Positions 1-9,048 of a stretch of 64,000 bases of DNA are shown in pieces. Position numbers and translations under genes: made by a program. A model generated the notes under the pieces. The model saw nothing but the letters and a program-made list of their open reading frames with translations, did not search any database and was not told where the DNA came from. Source of the stretch: Streptomyces sp. V2I9 (GTDB lineage Bacteria; Actinomycetota; Actinomycetes; Streptomycetales; Streptomycetaceae); contig NZ_JAUSZJ010000002.1 in NCBI RefSeq assembly GCF_030817475.1, positions 3,548,626 to 3,612,625 of the forward strand, read 5' to 3'. The stretch's first letter is position 1. Each line of letters begins with the position of its first letter.

Positions 1-1371
1 CTTGGTCCACTCGACGCGCGCCTTCTTGGCGAGCCCCCAGGGGTTGCCCTTCTTCTCCAGGTTCTTGAGCATCGTGCCCGCCTCGGACGGGAACGAGGAC
101 TCGATCATCACCTGGTAGCGGCGCATGTCGACGATGTGGTCGATGTGCTCGATGTCCACCGGGCACTGCTCGACGCAGGCGCCGCAGGTGGTGCAGGACC
201 ACAGGACGTCCGGGTCGATGACGCCGTTCTCCTCGACGGTCCCGATCAGCGGCCGCTCGGCCTCGGCGAGCGCGGCGGCGGGGACGTCCTTGAGCTGTTC
301 CTCGGTGGCCTTCTCCTCGCCCTCCATGGTCTTGCCGCCGCCGGCCAGCAGGTACGGGGCCTTGGCGTGCGCGTGGTCGCGCAGCGACATGATCAGGAGC
401 TTCGGCGAGAGCGGCTTGCCGGTGTTCCACGCGGGGCACTGCGACTGGCAGCGGCCGCACTCGGTGCAGGTGGAGAAGTCGAGGATGCCCTTCCAGGAGA
501 ACTGCTCGACCTGGGAGACGCCGAAGACCGCGTCGTCGGCCGGGTCCTCCCAGTCGATCTCCTTGCCGCCCGAGGTCATCGGCTGGAGCGCGCCGAGCGC
601 GACCTCGCCGTCGGCGTTGCGCTTGAACCAGATGTTCGGGAAGCCCAGGAAGCGGTGCCAGGCCACACCCATGTTGGTGTTGAGCCCGACGGTGATCGCC
701 CAGATCATCGTCGTACCGAGCTTGATCATCGCGAACAGGTAGACGAGGTTCTGCAGCGTTCCGACGCTCAGTCCCTCGAAGGCCAGCACGAGGGGGTACG
801 AGACGAAGTACGCGGGGCCGTAGCCGTCCACGTGGTGGAGCGCGCCCTCCAGGCCGCGGAGCACCAGGATCGCGGCGCCGATGATCAGGATGACGATCTC
901 GACGAAGTACGCCTGGCCCATCTTGGAGCCGGTGAAGCGCGACTTGCGGCCGGCCCGCGAGGGCAGGTTCAGCTGGCGGATCGCGATCAGGACGAGGATG
1001 CCGACGGTCGTGCCGAGCGCGATGAACTCGATGTACATCTCGTACGGCAGGAAGGTGCCGATGTACGGCAGCACCCAGTCCGCCTGGAACAGCTGGCCGT
1101 ACGCCGTGACGATCGTCAGGCCCAGGGTCAGGAAGCCGACCGCGACGAACCAGTGGGCGACGCCCACGATTCCCCAGCGGTTCATGCGGGTATGGCCGAC
1201 GAACTCCTTGATCAAGGTGATCGTCCGCTGCTTGGGGTCGTCGGTGCGACTGCCGGCCGGTACCGCCTGTCCGAGGCGGACGAAGCGGTAGATCTGCGCG
1301 ACGGCTCGGGCGACGAGCGCAACGCCGACGACCGTCAGCACCAGCGACACGATGATCGCGGCGAGTTGCAT
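1..1371 (-). CDS. Membrane-bound (Fe-S)-binding oxidoreductase, partial (C-terminal end cut by window edge)
   Basis: Reading the minus strand from the ATG at 1371 gives a protein starting MQLAAIIVSLVLTVVGVALV. It has several hydrophobic segments in its first ~230 residues (a NarI/HdrE-like membrane part), then a soluble domain with two 4Fe-4S ferredoxin motifs, CTECGRCQSQCP and CTTCGACVEQCP. This layout matches the HdrD/GlpC-like Fe-S oxidoreductases of actinobacteria, thought to pass electrons to or from the quinone pool; the substrate is unknown. A GAGGAGC ribosome site precedes the ATG. The reading frame is open to base 1, so the C-terminal cysteine-rich CCG domains lie outside the window. 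Confidence 0.88.
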   Translation of the reverse strand, partial: MQLAAIIVSLVLTVVGVALVARAVAQIYRFVRLGQAVPAGSRTDDPKQRTITLIKEFVGHTRMNRWGIVGVAHWFVAVGFLTLGLTIVTAYGQLFQADWVLPYIGTFLPYEMYIEFIALGTTVGILVLIAIRQLNLPSRAGRKSRFTGSKMGQAYFVEIVILIIGAAILVLRGLEGALHHVDGYGPAYFVSYPLVLAFEGLSVGTLQNLVYLFAMIKLGTTMIWAITVGLNTNMGVAWHRFLGFPNIWFKRNADGEVALGALQPMTSGGKEIDWEDPADDAVFGVSQVEQFSWKGILDFSTCTECGRCQSQCPAWNTGKPLSPKLLIMSLRDHAHAKAPYLLAGGGKTMEGEEKATEEQLKDVPAAALAEAERPLIGTVEENGVIDPDVLWSCTTCGACVEQCPVDIEHIDHIVDMRRYQVMIESSFPSEAGTMLKNLEKKGNPWGLAKKARVEWTK

Positions 1372-1468
1372 GAGTAGGGCTCCTCGGGCCTGCGAGAGCG
1401 GGATCCAGTTGAATACTGCCCACTACTACTAAGCAGTAACTTAATTAGTCTGTGCTGACACTATCCAC
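1372..1468. promoter_or_regulatory. AT-rich intergenic region upstream of the Fe-S oxidoreductase
   Basis: This ~100-base gap is much richer in A/T (around 1424-1455) than its surroundings and lies just upstream of the Fe-S oxidoreductase start. It probably holds that gene's promoter. I could not fix the -10 and -35 hexamers with confidence. Confidence 0.4.
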
Positions 1469-2242
1469 TTAGTCCACCCCGCCGCAGCCGGGCGGGCGGT
1501 GATCTGTGTCGCTCAGGTGTGCCTTGGTCCGGCGGGTTCCGGGGAGCGCCGTCCGCAGCCAGTCGCGTGCGGCCTCGGCCAGGATCGCCAGGTCGAGTAC
1601 GACTCCATGGTGCTCTGCGTAGTGCTGGTCGAGCAGGGCGGGGTCGTTCCACGGCAGGCCCGAGCGGGCCCGTACCTGTGCCAGTCCGGTCAGTCCCGGC
1701 CGCAGCTCCCGCTGCCGGCGCCGGGTGCGGGGGACCGCGGCGCGCGGGTTGCCGGGGGCGAGCGGGGCGGGGCCGACGAGGGCGAGGTCGCCGCGGACGA
1801 CATGGGGGAGCCGGGAGAGCACGTCCAGGCGGAACCGGCGCGTCCGGAGCGTGCGCAGGGTGAAGACCCGGCCGTCCGGGCCGGTGCGGGGGCGGCGGTC
1901 CCAGGCCCCGCCGGGAGTGCGCCGCACGGTCAGTGCGAGGGCGGCGACCGCCACGGCGGGGGCGGTCAGAACCAGGAGCGCGGTGCCGAGCGCCAGGTCC
2001 AGCGCCCGTTCGGCCGTCGTGCTCGCCCTGCCCGTCGTGCTTGGCGCGCGGGGCAGGAAGCGGTCCGCGATCCGTCCGGCCCGGTCGGTGAGGCCGGCCA
2101 GGAGTGCGGCGGTGCGGGAGGGGAAGCGGCACCTCGCGGTTCCGGGCACCGCCGCGTACGCGGGCGGGAGCGGCCGGGCGCTCCGGGCCCACCGGGTCTT
2201 CCGTCTCATCTGCCGTACGTGCCGCTTCGTCGCGTTCTGCAT
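1469..2242 (-). CDS. Bacterial sugar transferase (undecaprenyl-phosphate glycosyl-1-phosphate transferase type)
   Basis: The 257-residue protein has one strong hydrophobic segment (ERALDLALGTALLVLTAPAV), then the soluble part of a bacterial sugar transferase: GRVFTLRTLRT, SRLPHVVRGDLALVGPAP and LRPGLTGLAQVRARSGLPW. Family members move a sugar-1-phosphate onto a polyprenyl-phosphate carrier at the inner membrane, the first step of exopolysaccharide assembly. It is at the short end for the family and Arg-rich. I chose the ATG at 2242; an in-frame start at 2284 would add 14 residues. No other polysaccharide genes are adjacent, so its polymer is unknown. It diverges from dnaK. Confidence 0.75.
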   Translation of the reverse strand: MQNATKRHVRQMRRKTRWARSARPLPPAYAAVPGTARCRFPSRTAALLAGLTDRAGRIADRFLPRAPSTTGRASTTAERALDLALGTALLVLTAPAVAVAALALTVRRTPGGAWDRRPRTGPDGRVFTLRTLRTRRFRLDVLSRLPHVVRGDLALVGPAPLAPGNPRAAVPRTRRRQRELRPGLTGLAQVRARSGLPWNDPALLDQHYAEHHGVVLDLAILAEAARDWLRTALPGTRRTKAHLSDTDHRPPGCGGVD

Positions 2243-2451
2243 CGCGCCCGCCCGGGGTTCGAGGTTCGATGGGTAACGATCCACGGTGAAACCTGCCGGT
2301 CAGGGACGGTTGTGGCCGTCTCGCGGCATTTTGTGACAGAACGATCCCATGCCGGAGTGGCGGGCCGGGTGGTGTGCGAGGGGTGTGGCGGGCGGAGACA
2401 TGGCGCTGTGGCGTCCCGACCGGCAGGGATGTGTTCTGCGTAAGCATGTAA

Positions 2452-2472
2452 GTTGAGTCCGGTCGACTCAGC
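2452..2472. promoter_or_regulatory. HAIR operator 1 (HspR-binding site) upstream of dnaK
   Basis: GTTGAGT, seven bases, ACTCAGC matches the HAIR inverted repeat (CTTGAGT-N7-ACTCAAG) bound by the HspR repressor, whose gene ends this operon. It lies 74-94 bases before the dnaK start. Confidence 0.85.
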
Positions 2473-2503
2473 TCTGTTGACGCATGCGGCGATGTGATGC
2501 ATC

Positions 2504-2524
2504 CTTGAGTCAGATCCGCTCAAG
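2504..2524. promoter_or_regulatory. HAIR operator 2 (HspR-binding site) upstream of dnaK
   Basis: CTTGAGT, seven bases, GCTCAAG: a HAIR repeat with one mismatch, 52 bases downstream of the first. Its right end is 21 bases before the dnaK ATG and close to the GGAGG ribosome site at 2533-2537. Two sites suggest cooperative HspR repression. Confidence 0.85.
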
Positions 2525-2545
2525 TAGTCAGTTGGAGGAATTGAA

Positions 2546-4399
2546 ATGGCACGTGCGGTCGGCATCGACCTGGGCACGACTAACTCCGTCGTCAGCGTTC
2601 TCGAAGGCGGCGAGCCCACCGTCATCACCAACGCCGAAGGCGCCAGGACCACGCCGTCCGTCGTCGCCTTCGCCAAGAACGGCGAGGTGCTCGTCGGCGA
2701 GGTCGCCAAGCGCCAGGCGGTCACGAACGTCGACAGGACCATCCGCTCCGTCAAGCGCCACATGGGCACGGACTGGAAGATCGACCTCGACGGCAAGAGC
2801 TTCAACCCGCAGCAGATGAGCGCCTTCATCCTGCAGAAGCTGAAGCGCGACGCCGAGTCGTACCTGGGCGAGAAGGTGACCGACGCGGTCATCACCGTCC
2901 CCGCGTACTTCAACGACTCGGAGCGTCAGGCGACGAAGGAGGCCGGTGAGATCGCGGGCCTGAACGTCCTGCGCATCGTCAACGAGCCGACCGCCGCCGC
3001 CCTGGCGTACGGCCTCGACAAGGACGACCAGACGATCCTCGTCTTCGACCTCGGTGGCGGCACCTTCGACGTGTCCCTCCTGGAGATCGGCGACGGCGTC
3101 GTCGAGGTGAAGGCCACCAACGGCGACAACCACCTCGGTGGTGACGACTGGGACCAGCGCGTCGTCGACTATCTGGTGAAGCAGTTCGCCAACGGCCACG
3201 GCGTGGACCTGTCCAAGGACAAGATGGCTCTCCAGCGTCTCCGCGAGGCCGCGGAGAAGGCGAAGATCGAGCTCTCGTCCTCGACGGAGACCACGATCAA
3301 CCTGCCGTACATCACGGCGTCCGCCGAGGGCCCGCTGCACCTGGACGAGAAGCTCACGCGCTCGCAGTTCCAGCAGCTGACCGCGGACCTCCTGGACCGC
3401 TGCAAGACCCCGTTCCACAACGTCATCAAGGACGCGGGCATCCAGCTCTCCGAGATCGACCACGTCGTTCTCGTCGGTGGCTCCACCCGTATGCCCGCCG
3501 TCGCCGAGCTCGTCAAGGAGCTGACCGGCGGCCAGGAGGCCAACAAGGGTGTGAACCCGGACGAGGTCGTCGCCATCGGCGCCTCGCTCCAGGCCGGTGT
3601 CCTCAAGGGCGAGGTCAAGGACGTCCTGCTCCTCGACGTCACCCCGCTGTCCCTCGGCATCGAGACCAAGGGAGGGATCATGACCAAGCTCATCGAGCGC
3701 AACACCACGATCCCGACCAAGCGGTCCGAGATCTTCACGACGGCCGAGGACAACCAGCCGTCCGTCCAGATCCAGGTCTACCAGGGCGAGCGCGAGATCG
3801 CGGCGTACAACAAGAAGCTCGGGATGTTCGAGCTGACCGGTCTGCCGCCGGCCCCGCGCGGCGTGCCGCAGATCGAGGTCGCCTTCGACATCGACGCCAA
3901 CGGCATCATGCACGTCGCCGCCAAGGACCTCGGCACCGGCAAGGAGCAGAAGATGACCGTCACCGGCGGCTCCTCGCTGCCGAAGGACGAGGTCAACCGG
4001 ATGCGCGAAGAGGCCGAGAAGTACGCGGAGGAGGACCACGCCCGTCGCGAGGCCGCCGAGTCGCGCAACCAGGGCGAGCAGCTCGTCTACCAGACGGAGA
4101 AGTTCCTCAAGGACAACGAGGACAAGGTCCCCGCCGACGTCAAGACGGAGGTGGAGACCGCGGTCGAGGAGCTGAAGGAGAAGCTCAAGGGCGAGGACTC
4201 CGCCGAGATCCGCACGGCCACCGAGAAGGTCGCGGCCGTCTCCCAGAAGCTGGGCCAGGCGATGTACGCCAACGCCCAGGCCGAGGGTGCGGCGCCGGGT
4301 GCCGAGGCGCCGGGCGACGGTCAGGCCAAGGCCGATGACGACGTCGTCGACGCCGAGATCGTGGACGACGAGAAGGACACCAAGGGCGGTGCGGCGTGA
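2546..4399 (+). CDS. dnaK: Molecular chaperone DnaK (Hsp70)
   Basis: The 617-residue protein begins with the Hsp70 signature [18 protein letters not shown], carries the phosphate motif [19 protein letters not shown] and [16 protein letters not shown], and ends in a charged tail with an Asp-rich stretch. It binds exposed hydrophobic peptides in an ATP cycle driven by DnaJ and GrpE, encoded directly downstream. Length is normal. The ATG follows GGAGG by eight bases. Two HAIR repeats upstream place it under HspR. The stop overlaps the grpE start by four bases, so translation is probably coupled. Confidence 0.99.
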   Translation: MARAVGIDLGTTNSVVSVLEGGEPTVITNAEGARTTPSVVAFAKNGEVLVGEVAKRQAVTNVDRTIRSVKRHMGTDWKIDLDGKSFNPQQMSAFILQKLKRDAESYLGEKVTDAVITVPAYFNDSERQATKEAGEIAGLNVLRIVNEPTAAALAYGLDKDDQTILVFDLGGGTFDVSLLEIGDGVVEVKATNGDNHLGGDDWDQRVVDYLVKQFANGHGVDLSKDKMALQRLREAAEKAKIELSSSTETTINLPYITASAEGPLHLDEKLTRSQFQQLTADLLDRCKTPFHNVIKDAGIQLSEIDHVVLVGGSTRMPAVAELVKELTGGQEANKGVNPDEVVAIGASLQAGVLKGEVKDVLLLDVTPLSLGIETKGGIMTKLIERNTTIPTKRSEIFTTAEDNQPSVQIQVYQGEREIAAYNKKLGMFELTGLPPAPRGVPQIEVAFDIDANGIMHVAAKDLGTGKEQKMTVTGGSSLPKDEVNRMREEAEKYAEEDHARREAAESRNQGEQLVYQTEKFLKDNEDKVPADVKTEVETAVEELKEKLKGEDSAEIRTATEKVAAVSQKLGQAMYANAQAEGAAPGAEAPGDGQAKADDDVVDAEIVDDEKDTKGGAA

Positions 4400-5046
4400 C
4401 CGAGGAGACTCCGGGCTTCGAGGAGAAGCCCGACGTCCCCTCCGGCGCCACCCCTGATGACGCCGAGCCGAAGGCCGCCGACCCCTCCGAGGAGGAGGCG
4501 GCGGCCCCGGCCGGGGACACGGACAAGTCCGTCGGTCTGACCGCCCAGCTGGACCAGGCACGCAGCGCGCTCGGCGAGCGCACCGCGGACCTCCAGCGGC
4601 TCCAGGCCGAGTACCAGAACTACCGCCGCCGCGTGGAGCGGGACCGGGTCACGGTCAAGGAGATCGCCGTCGCGAACCTCCTGTCCGAGCTCCTTCCCGT
4701 GCTCGACGACATCGGCCGCGCGCGGGAACACGGCGAGCTCGTCGGCGGCTTCAAGTCGGTCGCCGAGTCGATGGAGACCGTCGTGGCGAAGCTGGGCCTC
4801 CAGCAGTTCGGCAAGGAGGGCGAGTCCTTCGACCCGACGATCCACGAGGCCCTGATGCACAGCTACGCGCCGGACGTCACCGAGACGACCTGCGTGGCGA
4901 TCCTCCAGCCGGGGTATCGCATCGGCGAGCGCACCATCCGCCCCGCGCGGGTGGCCGTCGCCGAGCCGCAGCCGGGCGCCACGCCCGCCGCGGCCAAGGA
5001 AGAGAAGACCGACGACGAGGAGAGCGGTGGCACCGAGGAGGTCTGA
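4396..5046 (+). CDS. grpE: Nucleotide exchange factor GrpE
   Basis: The 216-residue GrpE has an acidic, disordered first ~50 residues, a long helix ([18 protein letters not shown]) that forms the dimer stalk, and a beta domain ([20 protein letters not shown], then AVAEPQ). It releases ADP from DnaK. The GTG start overlaps the dnaK stop (GTGA), typical of coupled translation. The C-terminus has an extra acidic tail, common in Streptomyces GrpE. Confidence 0.98.
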   Translation: MTEETPGFEEKPDVPSGATPDDAEPKAADPSEEEAAAPAGDTDKSVGLTAQLDQARSALGERTADLQRLQAEYQNYRRRVERDRVTVKEIAVANLLSELLPVLDDIGRAREHGELVGGFKSVAESMETVVAKLGLQQFGKEGESFDPTIHEALMHSYAPDVTETTCVAILQPGYRIGERTIRPARVAVAEPQPGATPAAAKEEKTDDEESGGTEEV

Positions 5047-5139
5047 CGACGCGTCTGACCACCACGGGGCCCACCGCGCGGCCCGGCGGCCGGCCCACGG
5101 GCCGGCCGCTCGGCCGATCGTCCGGAAGGAGGGACGTCG

Positions 5140-6327
5140 ATGAGCACGAAGGACTTCGTCGAGAAGGACTACTACAAGGTTCTCGGCGTCCCCAAGGACG
5201 CCACCGACGCCGAGGTCAAGAAGGCGTACCGGAAGCTCGCCCGCGAGAACCACCCGGACGCCAACAAGGGCGACGCCAAGGCGGAGGAGCGCTTCAAGGA
5301 GATCTCCGAGGCGAACGACGTCCTCGGCGACCCCAAGAAGCGCAAGGAGTACGACGAGGCGCGCGCCCTCTTCGGCAACGGCGGCTTCCGGGCCGGCCCC
5401 GGTGGTGCGGGCGGCAACTTCAACTTCGACCTGGGCGACCTCTTCGGCGGGGGCGCACCGGGCGGACAGGGCGGCGCGGGCGGCGGCTTCGGCGGCGGAG
5501 GCGGTCTCGGCGACGTCTTCGGCGGGCTGTTCAACCGCGGCGGCGCGGGCACCCGCGTCCAGCCCAAGCGCGGCCAGGACATCGAGTCCGAGGTGACGCT
5601 CAGCTTCACCGAGGCGGTCGACGGGGCCACGGTCCCGCTGCGGATGTCGAGCCAGGCGCCCTGCAAGGCGTGTTCCGGCACCGGCGACAAGAACGGCACC
5701 CCCCGGGTCTGCCCGACCTGTGTCGGCACCGGCCAGGTCTCGCGCGGCAGCGGCGGCGGCTTCTCGCTCACCGACCCCTGTGTGGACTGCAAGGGCCGGG
5801 GCCTCATCGCCCAGGACCCGTGCGACGTCTGCAAGGGCAGCGGCCGGGCGAAGTCGGCGCGCACCATGCAGGTGCGGATTCCGGCGGGCGTCTCCGACGG
5901 CCAGCGGATCAGGCTGCGCGGCAAGGGCGGCGCGGGCGAACGAGGCGGCCCGGCCGGCGACCTCTACGTCGTCGTCCACGTCGACGCCCACCCGGTCTTC
6001 GGACGCAAGGGCGACAACCTCACGGTCACCGTGCCCGTCACCTTCCCGGAGGCGACGCTCGGCGGCGAGGTCAAGGTCCCCACGCTCGGCGGCCCCCCGG
6101 TCACCCTGAAGCTTCCCCCCGGCACCCCCAACGGGCGTACGATGCGCGCCCGTGGCAAGGGCGCGGTGCGCAAGGACGGCACCCGCGGCGACCTGCTGGT
6201 CACCGTGGAGGTCGCGGTCCCCGGGGAACTGGACCAGGAGGCCAGGGACGCCCTGGAGGCCTACCGGAAGGCGACCGCGGACGAGGACCCGCGGGCGGAA
6301 CTGTTCCAGGCCGCGAAGGGAGCTTGA
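5140..6327 (+). CDS. dnaJ: Chaperone DnaJ (type I Hsp40)
   Basis: The 395-residue protein has a J domain with the HPD motif (ENHPDANKG), a long Gly/Phe-rich linker (about residues 80-145), and four CxxCxGxG zinc-binding repeats (CKACSGTG, CPTCVGTG, CVDCKGRG, CDVCKGSG). A C-terminal substrate-binding domain follows. It delivers substrates to DnaK and stimulates its ATPase. GGAAGGAGGG sits just before the ATG. The gap of about 90 bases after grpE has no strong promoter that I can see. The stop is one base before the hspR ATG. Confidence 0.98.
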   Translation: MSTKDFVEKDYYKVLGVPKDATDAEVKKAYRKLARENHPDANKGDAKAEERFKEISEANDVLGDPKKRKEYDEARALFGNGGFRAGPGGAGGNFNFDLGDLFGGGAPGGQGGAGGGFGGGGGLGDVFGGLFNRGGAGTRVQPKRGQDIESEVTLSFTEAVDGATVPLRMSSQAPCKACSGTGDKNGTPRVCPTCVGTGQVSRGSGGGFSLTDPCVDCKGRGLIAQDPCDVCKGSGRAKSARTMQVRIPAGVSDGQRIRLRGKGGAGERGGPAGDLYVVVHVDAHPVFGRKGDNLTVTVPVTFPEATLGGEVKVPTLGGPPVTLKLPPGTPNGRTMRARGKGAVRKDGTRGDLLVTVEVAVPGELDQEARDALEAYRKATADEDPRAELFQAAKGA

Positions 6328-6328
6328 G

Positions 6329-6781
6329 ATGGACGGCCGTCGACGCAATCCGTACCAGCTGACCGATGAGACACCGGTGTACGTGATCTCGATCGCGGCC
6401 CAGCTCTCGGGCCTCCACCCCCAGACGCTGCGCCAGTACGACCGCCTCGGCCTGGTCTCCCCGGACCGTACGGCCGGGCGCGGGCGGCGCTACTCGGCCC
6501 GCGACATCGAGCTGCTGCGCACCGTGCAGCAGCTGTCGCAGGACGAGGGCATCAACCTGGCGGGCATCAAGCGGATCATCGAGCTGGAGAACCAGGTCGC
6601 CGCACTCCAGCAGCGCGTCGCCGAGCTGTCGGCGGCGGTGGACGGCGCGGCGGTCGCCATGCAGCAGCGCGAGGCCCAGGTGCACGCCTCGTACCGCCGT
6701 GACCTGGTGCCGTACCAGGACGTGCAGCAGACCGGCGCGCTGGTGGTCTGGCGGCCGAAGCCGAAGCGGCCCACGGAGTAG
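6329..6781 (+). CDS. hspR: Heat-shock repressor HspR (MerR family)
   Basis: This 150-residue MerR-type protein has an N-terminal winged helix (HPQTLRQYDRLGLVSPDRT, then GRGRRYSARDIELLR) and a coiled-coil stretch (ELENQVAALQQRVAEL). HspR represses dnaK, clpB and its own operon by binding HAIR repeats, with DnaK as co-repressor. HAIR repeats occur in this window before both dnaK and clpB, so the whole circuit is visible. I chose the ATG at 6329, one base after the dnaJ stop; upstream in-frame codons lie inside dnaJ. Confidence 0.97.
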   Translation: MDGRRRNPYQLTDETPVYVISIAAQLSGLHPQTLRQYDRLGLVSPDRTAGRGRRYSARDIELLRTVQQLSQDEGINLAGIKRIIELENQVAALQQRVAELSAAVDGAAVAMQQREAQVHASYRRDLVPYQDVQQTGALVVWRPKPKRPTE

Positions 6782-6809
6782 CACCGCTCGCCCGCCGACG
6801 GCGGGACGA

Positions 6810-6849
6810 GGGGCCGGGAGAGCGGATCGCACGCGCTCCCGGCCCCTTT
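6810..6849 (+). terminator. Rho-independent terminator of the dnaK operon
   Basis: GGGGCCGGGAG pairs perfectly with CTCCCGGCCCC across a 15-base loop, followed by TTT, 28 bases after the hspR stop. Confidence 0.8.
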
Positions 6850-6898
6850 CGCGTGTACGTACACGGACGCCCGGTGCACGTACACGCGCCCGCCCCCT

Positions 6899-7423
6899 CT
6901 ACGGCAGGAGTTCACTGACCGCCTCGACCAGCATCATCCACATCGGCTGACCGCCGGTGCCGAAGGCGGCCGCCAGCGTGTAGGCGATCGCCGCGTCGAG
7001 CGGCTCCACCGCGGCCCCCTCCCGCCATTCGGCCAGGACCCGGCGGTCGCCGCCCGAGGAGAAGTCCCCGATGCGCTTGCCGTCGCGGAGCAGCCGGCTG
7101 CTCGGGATCGAGTCGGGCACGAGCCGGTAGGACGTGCCCGCGCAGCGGACGTCGACCCGGTAGGAACGGCGGCGGAGCTTTCCCTTGCCGGGCTTGATCG
7201 TCGCCTCCTCGCCGTCCACGGTGAGGGTGAGGTGGCGGGGGTCGCGGGTGCCGATGGCGATGTGGTCGTCGACGATCGCGCCGGGGGCGCGGGTGAGGAC
7301 GACGCGCGGGATGCGCTCGCCGCTCACGACGATCGTCTCGCCGCGCTCTCCGGTGAGTTCGACCTGGATGGCCCCGAAGTGGTCGTCCTCGACGGCGGCC
7401 GGCAGGGGGGTGGAGTCGGTCAT
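6899..7423 (-). CDS. Hypothetical protein (174 aa)
   Basis: I do not recognise a named family. The protein begins MTDSTPLPAAVEDDHFGAIQ. It has a beta-rich middle (RGETIVVSGERIPRVVLTR, HLTLTVDGEEATIKPGKG) with a basic patch GKGKLRRRSYRVDVRC, and ends with a short helical segment including AIAYTLAAAFGTG. No signal peptide or catalytic motif is evident. It lies convergent to the hspR operon and directly downstream of the small LuxR-type gene on the same strand. The start at 7423 was chosen because upstream sequence in that frame is Arg/Pro/His-rich shadow. Confidence 0.6.
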   Translation of the reverse strand: MTDSTPLPAAVEDDHFGAIQVELTGERGETIVVSGERIPRVVLTRAPGAIVDDHIAIGTRDPRHLTLTVDGEEATIKPGKGKLRRRSYRVDVRCAGTSYRLVPDSIPSSRLLRDGKRIGDFSSGGDRRVLAEWREGAAVEPLDAAIAYTLAAAFGTGGQPMWMMLVEAVSELLP

Positions 7424-7482
7424 CTGGGCTTCGTGGTCCTTGGAGTCGTCCGATCGCGCCTGTGGAGCGCCGCGCCGGCGGA

Positions 7483-7719
7483 TCAGCCGTGCCGGCGTGC
7501 CTCTACGATGCCCGAGCCGATGAGGAGGGCGCCGAGGTGGGTGCGGCTGGTGGCGCCGAGGGGCCGCATGCGTGTGGTGATGTGGGCGCGGCAGGTGCGG
7601 ACGCCGATGCCCATCCTGCGGGCGACGACGTCGTCGACGTGGCCTTCGGTGAGGAGGCGGGCGATGCTGCGCTGGACCGGGGTGACCGCCCCGTGCATCC
7701 GGAGCGCCGGCTCGCACAA
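7483..7719 (-). CDS. Short LuxR-type helix-turn-helix protein (78 aa), possibly a truncated paralogue
   Basis: The protein is essentially only a LuxR/GerE-like DNA-binding domain: VQRSIARLLTEGHVDDVVAR, then RMGIGVRTCRAHITTRM. It closely resembles the C-terminus of the full-length regulator at 7904-8917 (SIAKLLVEGHVDEAIARRLG). It lacks the ~230-residue N-terminal sensor part. No ATG or GTG lies in frame upstream; the only candidate is TTG at 7719, or an internal ATG at residue 8. It could be a stand-alone DNA-binding protein that competes with its paralogue, or a remnant of a duplicated regulator. Confidence 0.6.
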   Translation of the reverse strand: MCEPALRMHGAVTPVQRSIARLLTEGHVDDVVARRMGIGVRTCRAHITTRMRPLGATSRTHLGALLIGSGIVEARRHG

Positions 7720-7903
7720 CTCGGCTGTTCCGTGCGGAGAGTGTCCTGTTCCGTCTCGATGACCATGCGTGGCCCCCGCTTCGTGCAGTGCAACAAGGGG
7801 AGGGTGGTGCCGGCTCAGGTGTGGGGTGAGGGTGGAGGAGGCGGGAGAGCGGGGAACTCCCCCGGCGGACCTGGGCGTGGCCGTGCTCTCCCCCTCTGTG
7901 CGG

Positions 7904-8917
7904 TCACGCCCGGGTTGTGGGGCGAAGCGCGGGGTCCGGTCCGGACTCCAGAATTCCTGACCGTGCTATGAGGTAACCGAGTTGGGCTCTGCTGTTGCTG
8001 CCCAGTGCGACGCTGAGTTTGGCGATGTGGGAGCGGCAGGTGCGGACATTCATGCCGAGGCGGCGGGCGATCGCTTCGTCGACGTGGCCTTCCACAAGGA
8101 GCTTTGCGATGGAATGCCGCACCCCGGAAATGCCGTCGGACGGGGACTCGTACGGAATCTGCTCCTGGAGGGGAACCGCGCGGTGCCAGAACTGCTCGAA
8201 GACCTTGGTCAGGTACTCCACGATACCGGGGTGCCGCAGTTCGAGGGCTACGGTGCGGTCATCCGTGGCCGGTATGAAAGCGACGGTGTCATCGAAGATC
8301 ATGAGCCGCTCTATGAGTTCTTCGAGCGTTCGGATCTCGACCTTGCTGTCGGCCATCTGCGCCGCATAGCTGAGAGTCCCATGGCTGTGGCGGACGGTGT
8401 GCTGATACAGGGTCCGCATGCCCACACCTCGAGCGGCGAGCATGCGGCCGCGCTCCATGGCGATGGTCAGGGCGTTCTCGCTGCGCCCTCCACCGGGCTG
8501 AATCGTGAGGACTTCCGAGTGGCACTCCGCCAGGGCGAGTTCTATGGATGCGTTGATGCGGCCGATGCCTTCGAGGACCGTGATGGCGTGCGTCATCGGC
8601 GGCGCCTGCGCGCTGATCGCCATGAAGGGTTCGAACGCCTCGGTGAGCTCGACCGAGCGGCGTCTCCGCTCCTGGATCTCTCGCTCGATCGGGTGAAGCC
8701 GCTGCGTCAGCGCGGCTGACGGTGGCACCGGACGAAGCCAGGTGGGATCGTCGGGGTCGGGGTGGAGCAGGGCGAATTCCAGCAGGCAGGGGGCCTCCTC
8801 CGCCTCTGTGCGAGCTATCTTGCCCACGCTCAGCGCGCTCGCGTAGAGCCGCGCCCCCTCGTCACACATCGCGCTTACCGCGTGGGGATGTGTCGCTTTA
8901 GTGCTTTCTGTGGTCAA
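7904..8917 (-). CDS. LuxR/TrmB-like transcriptional regulator with C-terminal HTH
   Basis: The protein has an N-terminal ~90-residue helical region and a central domain resembling the phospholipase-D-like sensor of TrmB-type actinobacterial regulators (SEVLTIQPGGGRSENALTIA, then RGVGMRTLYQHTVRHSHGTL). It ends in a LuxR-type HTH. Such proteins often sit beside small secreted peptides or modifying enzymes in Streptomyces; the ligand is unknown. I prefer the TTG at 8917, preceded by GGGGGGTGGAG. The ATG at 8938 adds seven residues but lies in a direct repeat and lacks a good ribosome site. It is divergent from the small exported peptide gene. Confidence 0.8.
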   Translation of the reverse strand: MTTESTKATHPHAVSAMCDEGARLYASALSVGKIARTEAEEAPCLLEFALLHPDPDDPTWLRPVPPSAALTQRLHPIEREIQERRRRSVELTEAFEPFMAISAQAPPMTHAITVLEGIGRINASIELALAECHSEVLTIQPGGGRSENALTIAMERGRMLAARGVGMRTLYQHTVRHSHGTLSYAAQMADSKVEIRTLEELIERLMIFDDTVAFIPATDDRTVALELRHPGIVEYLTKVFEQFWHRAVPLQEQIPYESPSDGISGVRHSIAKLLVEGHVDEAIARRLGMNVRTCRSHIAKLSVALGSNSRAQLGYLIARSGILESGPDPALRPTTRA

Positions 8918-8930
8918 TTCTCCACCCCCC

Positions 8931-8956
8931 AGGAACATGAATCAGCAGGAACATGA
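8931..8956. promoter_or_regulatory. Direct repeat AGGAACATGA x2 between divergent regulator and peptide genes
   Basis: AGGAACATGA occurs at 8931-8940 and again at 8947-8956, a 16-base period, in the short region between the LuxR-type gene and the peptide gene. It is a candidate operator for the adjacent regulator, by position only. Confidence 0.45.
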
Positions 8957-9048
8957 TGCATCGGTTCTGTGGCATTGACGTGCCTGGATGGGCCATCGTC
9001 TTGTTTTGCGGGGGAGAGGAAACCTGGGAAGTGAGGACGAAGCCCATC

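Noticed and set aside
136..1377. Long plus-strand open frames opposite the Fe-S oxidoreductase
   Set aside because: They are antisense shadows; the minus strand encodes conserved ferredoxin motifs.
2528..4561. Long minus-strand open frame opposite dnaK
   Set aside because: It has no family motif and mirrors the codon pattern of dnaK; such shadows are expected in high-GC DNA.
8953..9048. In-frame upstream ATG extending the small exported peptide by 32 residues
   Set aside because: The added sequence lacks a signal-peptide pattern and overlaps the likely promoter and direct repeat.
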